6,525 bases of DNA, taken from the NCBI GenBank assembly GCA_947303165.1, contig CAMYXE010000043.1, forward strand, positions 1 to 6,525, given 5' to 3'. A model generated the notes under the pieces. It worked only from the letters and a program-made list of their open reading frames with translations, made no database searches and was not told where the DNA came from. Below, in pieces: positions 5,035 to 6,525 of the stretch; position 1 is the first letter of the stretch; each line of letters opens with the position of its first letter. This DNA comes from an uncultured Pseudomonadota bacterium (GTDB lineage Bacteria; Pseudomonadota; Alphaproteobacteria; Rs-D84). Both the position numbers and the translations under genes were made by a program.

Positions 5035-6474
5035 ATGAAGACAGCAATTACACCAACCAGAGCAGAAAATTTCAGTGAATGGTATCAAAATTTAATTGTC
5101 GCGGCCGATTTAGCAGAAAATGCCCCCGTGCGTGGTTGTATGACAATAAAGCCTTATGGATGGGCAATATGGGAATTAATGCGCGACCAAATGGATAAAC
5201 GTATCAAAGCGGCCGGTGTGCTTAATGCGAATTTTCCGTTACTTATTCCAATCGAATTTTTTAATAAGGAAGCAGAACATGTTGCGGGCTTCGCAAAAGA
5301 GGCCGCAGTTGTTACGCATTATCGTTTGAAAATGATAGATGGTAAATTACAACCCGATCCAGAATCTAAATTGACCGAACCGTACATTATCCGTCCAACC
5401 TCAGAGACAATTATCGGTGAAGCAATGGCCCGTTGGGTGCAATCTTATCGTGATTTGCCATTGAAATTAAATCAGTGGGTTAACGTTATGCGTTGGGAAA
5501 TGCGCCCACGTATGTTTTTGCGTACGTCTGAATTTAATTGGCAAGAAGGACATAATGTTTTTGCAACGCATGAAGATGCCAACGAAGATGCGCGTAAAAT
5601 GCACAAGGTTTATGGGGACTATATGCGCGATGTTTTGGCAATTCCATGTATTATGGGTGAAAAGACCCCCGAAGAGAGATTTGCCGGCGCAGATCATACA
5701 TACACAGTGGAACAAATTATGCAAGATGGCAAGGCACTGCAGGCTGGGACGTCGCACGATTTAGGACAACATTTTGCAAAATCATTTAATATTCAATATT
5801 TGGGAACAGATGGAAAATTGGCTTATGCATGGACAACCAGTTGGGGAACATCAACACGTATGATGGGTGGTTTGTTTATGACACACAGTGATGATGATGG
5901 GCTTGTGTTGCCCCCAGCCGTCGCACCGCATCAGGTTGTGATTATCCCAATCTTGCGTGATGAAGATAATGCAGATGCGATGGATGGGTTTACTGCGAAT
6001 TTGGAAAAACAATTAAATGATCGCGGAATTCGTGTGTTAACAGATAAATCTGATATGCGCGCACCCGATAAAATGTGGAAGTGGATTAAACGTGGTGTGC
6101 CATTGCGTGTAGAGGTTGGTGCACGTGAAATGGAAACAGGAACGGTCACAATAACTCGCCGTGATTTGGGCAAATCTTCACGCGAAATGGCATCTGTTGC
6201 GGATTTTGGTGATTTAGTTGCAGCGAAGTTGGATGCAATGCAACGTGATATGTATATTGCAGCCGCAGAACGCAACAAAGATATGATACATGATGTCGCG
6301 AATTTGGATGAATTGGAATCTGCCTTGGCGGATGGCAAGGTCGGATTCTTCCGTATCAAATATAGTGAAACACAAAATGAAAAGTTTGATACGTTGATGG
6401 AAAAGTACAAAATATCGCGCCGTTGTTTGGATGACAGTGACTCAAGTTTCGTATTTGTGGCCAAGTCTTATTAG
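5035..6474 (+). CDS. proS: Prolyl-tRNA synthetase, archaeal/eukaryotic type
   Basis: This is a second class II ProRS, of the other evolutionary type. Its 479 residues start with FSEWYQNLIVAADLAE (13-28), then the motif 1 region (GCMTIKPYGWAIWELM, 34-49), the proline-site IRPTSETII (119-127), motif 2 (VMRWEMRPRMFLRTSEF, 151-167, then WQEGH), the ProRS-specific QAGTSHDLGQHF (236-247), motif 3 (TSTRMMGGLFMTH, 272-284, then GLVLPPAVAPHQV) and an anticodon-binding domain (about 300-400). The C-terminal domain ends in AKSY; in this type the terminal Tyr carboxylate sits near the active site. The zinc-site cysteines found in many relatives are absent: only Cys464 remains there. There is no INS editing domain, as usual for this type. 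AAAGGTGA about 6 nt before the ATG is the ribosome site. It has its own promoter and terminator, so it is expressed apart from the upstream proS. Either copy could be the housekeeping enzyme. Confidence 0.93.
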   Translation: MKTAITPTRAENFSEWYQNLIVAADLAENAPVRGCMTIKPYGWAIWELMRDQMDKRIKAAGVLNANFPLLIPIEFFNKEAEHVAGFAKEAAVVTHYRLKMIDGKLQPDPESKLTEPYIIRPTSETIIGEAMARWVQSYRDLPLKLNQWVNVMRWEMRPRMFLRTSEFNWQEGHNVFATHEDANEDARKMHKVYGDYMRDVLAIPCIMGEKTPEERFAGADHTYTVEQIMQDGKALQAGTSHDLGQHFAKSFNIQYLGTDGKLAYAWTTSWGTSTRMMGGLFMTHSDDDGLVLPPAVAPHQVVIIPILRDEDNADAMDGFTANLEKQLNDRGIRVLTDKSDMRAPDKMWKWIKRGVPLRVEVGAREMETGTVTITRRDLGKSSREMASVADFGDLVAAKLDAMQRDMYIAAAERNKDMIHDVANLDELESALADGKVGFFRIKYSETQNEKFDTLMEKYKISRRCLDDSDSSFVFVAKSY

Positions 6475-6482
6475 AGGCTAGT

Positions 6483-6515
6483 AAAAACGGATGCAAATGC
6501 ATCCGTTTTTAATTT
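6483..6515 (+). terminator. Intrinsic terminator after the second proS
   Basis: AAAAACGGATGC (6483-6494) pairs perfectly with GCATCCGTTTTT (6499-6510) around an AAAT loop, giving a 12-bp stem ending in T's with a further T run (6513-6517). The A and T runs on both sides mean it could also act on leftward transcripts from outside the window. Confidence 0.88.
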
Positions 6516-6525
6516 TTGAAGAATC

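Noticed and set aside
5931..6464. 177-codon open frame on the minus strand inside the second proS
   Set aside because: It lies wholly antisense to a well-conserved synthetase, has Ser/Arg-rich unfamiliar composition and no recognisable domain; this is typical of a codon-bias shadow.

Overview
The window looks like chromosomal DNA of an AT-rich, probably host- or gut-associated alphaproteobacterium. The ornithine-lipid acyltransferase pair fits Alphaproteobacteria. The two secreted proteins on the left (an InlB-type repeat plus LamG-like protein, and a Cys-rich repeat protein) resemble surface-protein families I remember from uncultured intestinal alphaproteobacteria. That lineage assignment is inference from memory and could not be tested here.

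Left third (35-1503, minus strand): two genes for exported proteins, joined by a one-base stop/start overlap (TAATG), form a small leftward operon. Upstream of them, 1504-1877 is non-coding or nearly so. On the minus strand it carries a chain of hairpins (about 1541-1733) ending in a strong intrinsic terminator only about 40 nt before the first start codon. Two segments in the chain can pair in mutually exclusive ways. One fold makes an upstream hairpin and leaves the terminator free; the other consumes most of one terminator arm. This is the architecture of a transcription attenuator or riboregulator for the surface-protein operon. A 51-codon ORF with its stop codon directly against the switching segment lies inside the same RNA. 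This is the least explained part of the window.

Middle (1878-4941, plus strand): olsB (lyso-ornithine lipid synthesis), olsA (O-acylation to ornithine lipid) and a bacterial-type prolyl-tRNA synthetase, proS, are packed as one transcription unit (6-nt gap, then a 41-nt overlap) ending in an intrinsic terminator. OlsB N-acylates ornithine and OlsA adds the second fatty acid, giving a phosphorus-free membrane lipid.

Right (4942-6515, plus strand): a second prolyl-tRNA synthetase, of the archaeal/eukaryotic type, follows immediately with its own promoter and terminator. Two intact ProRS genes of different evolutionary type side by side, neither with an editing insertion, is the main protein-level surprise.

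No tRNA, rRNA, CRISPR array, insertion sequence or integrase is visible.
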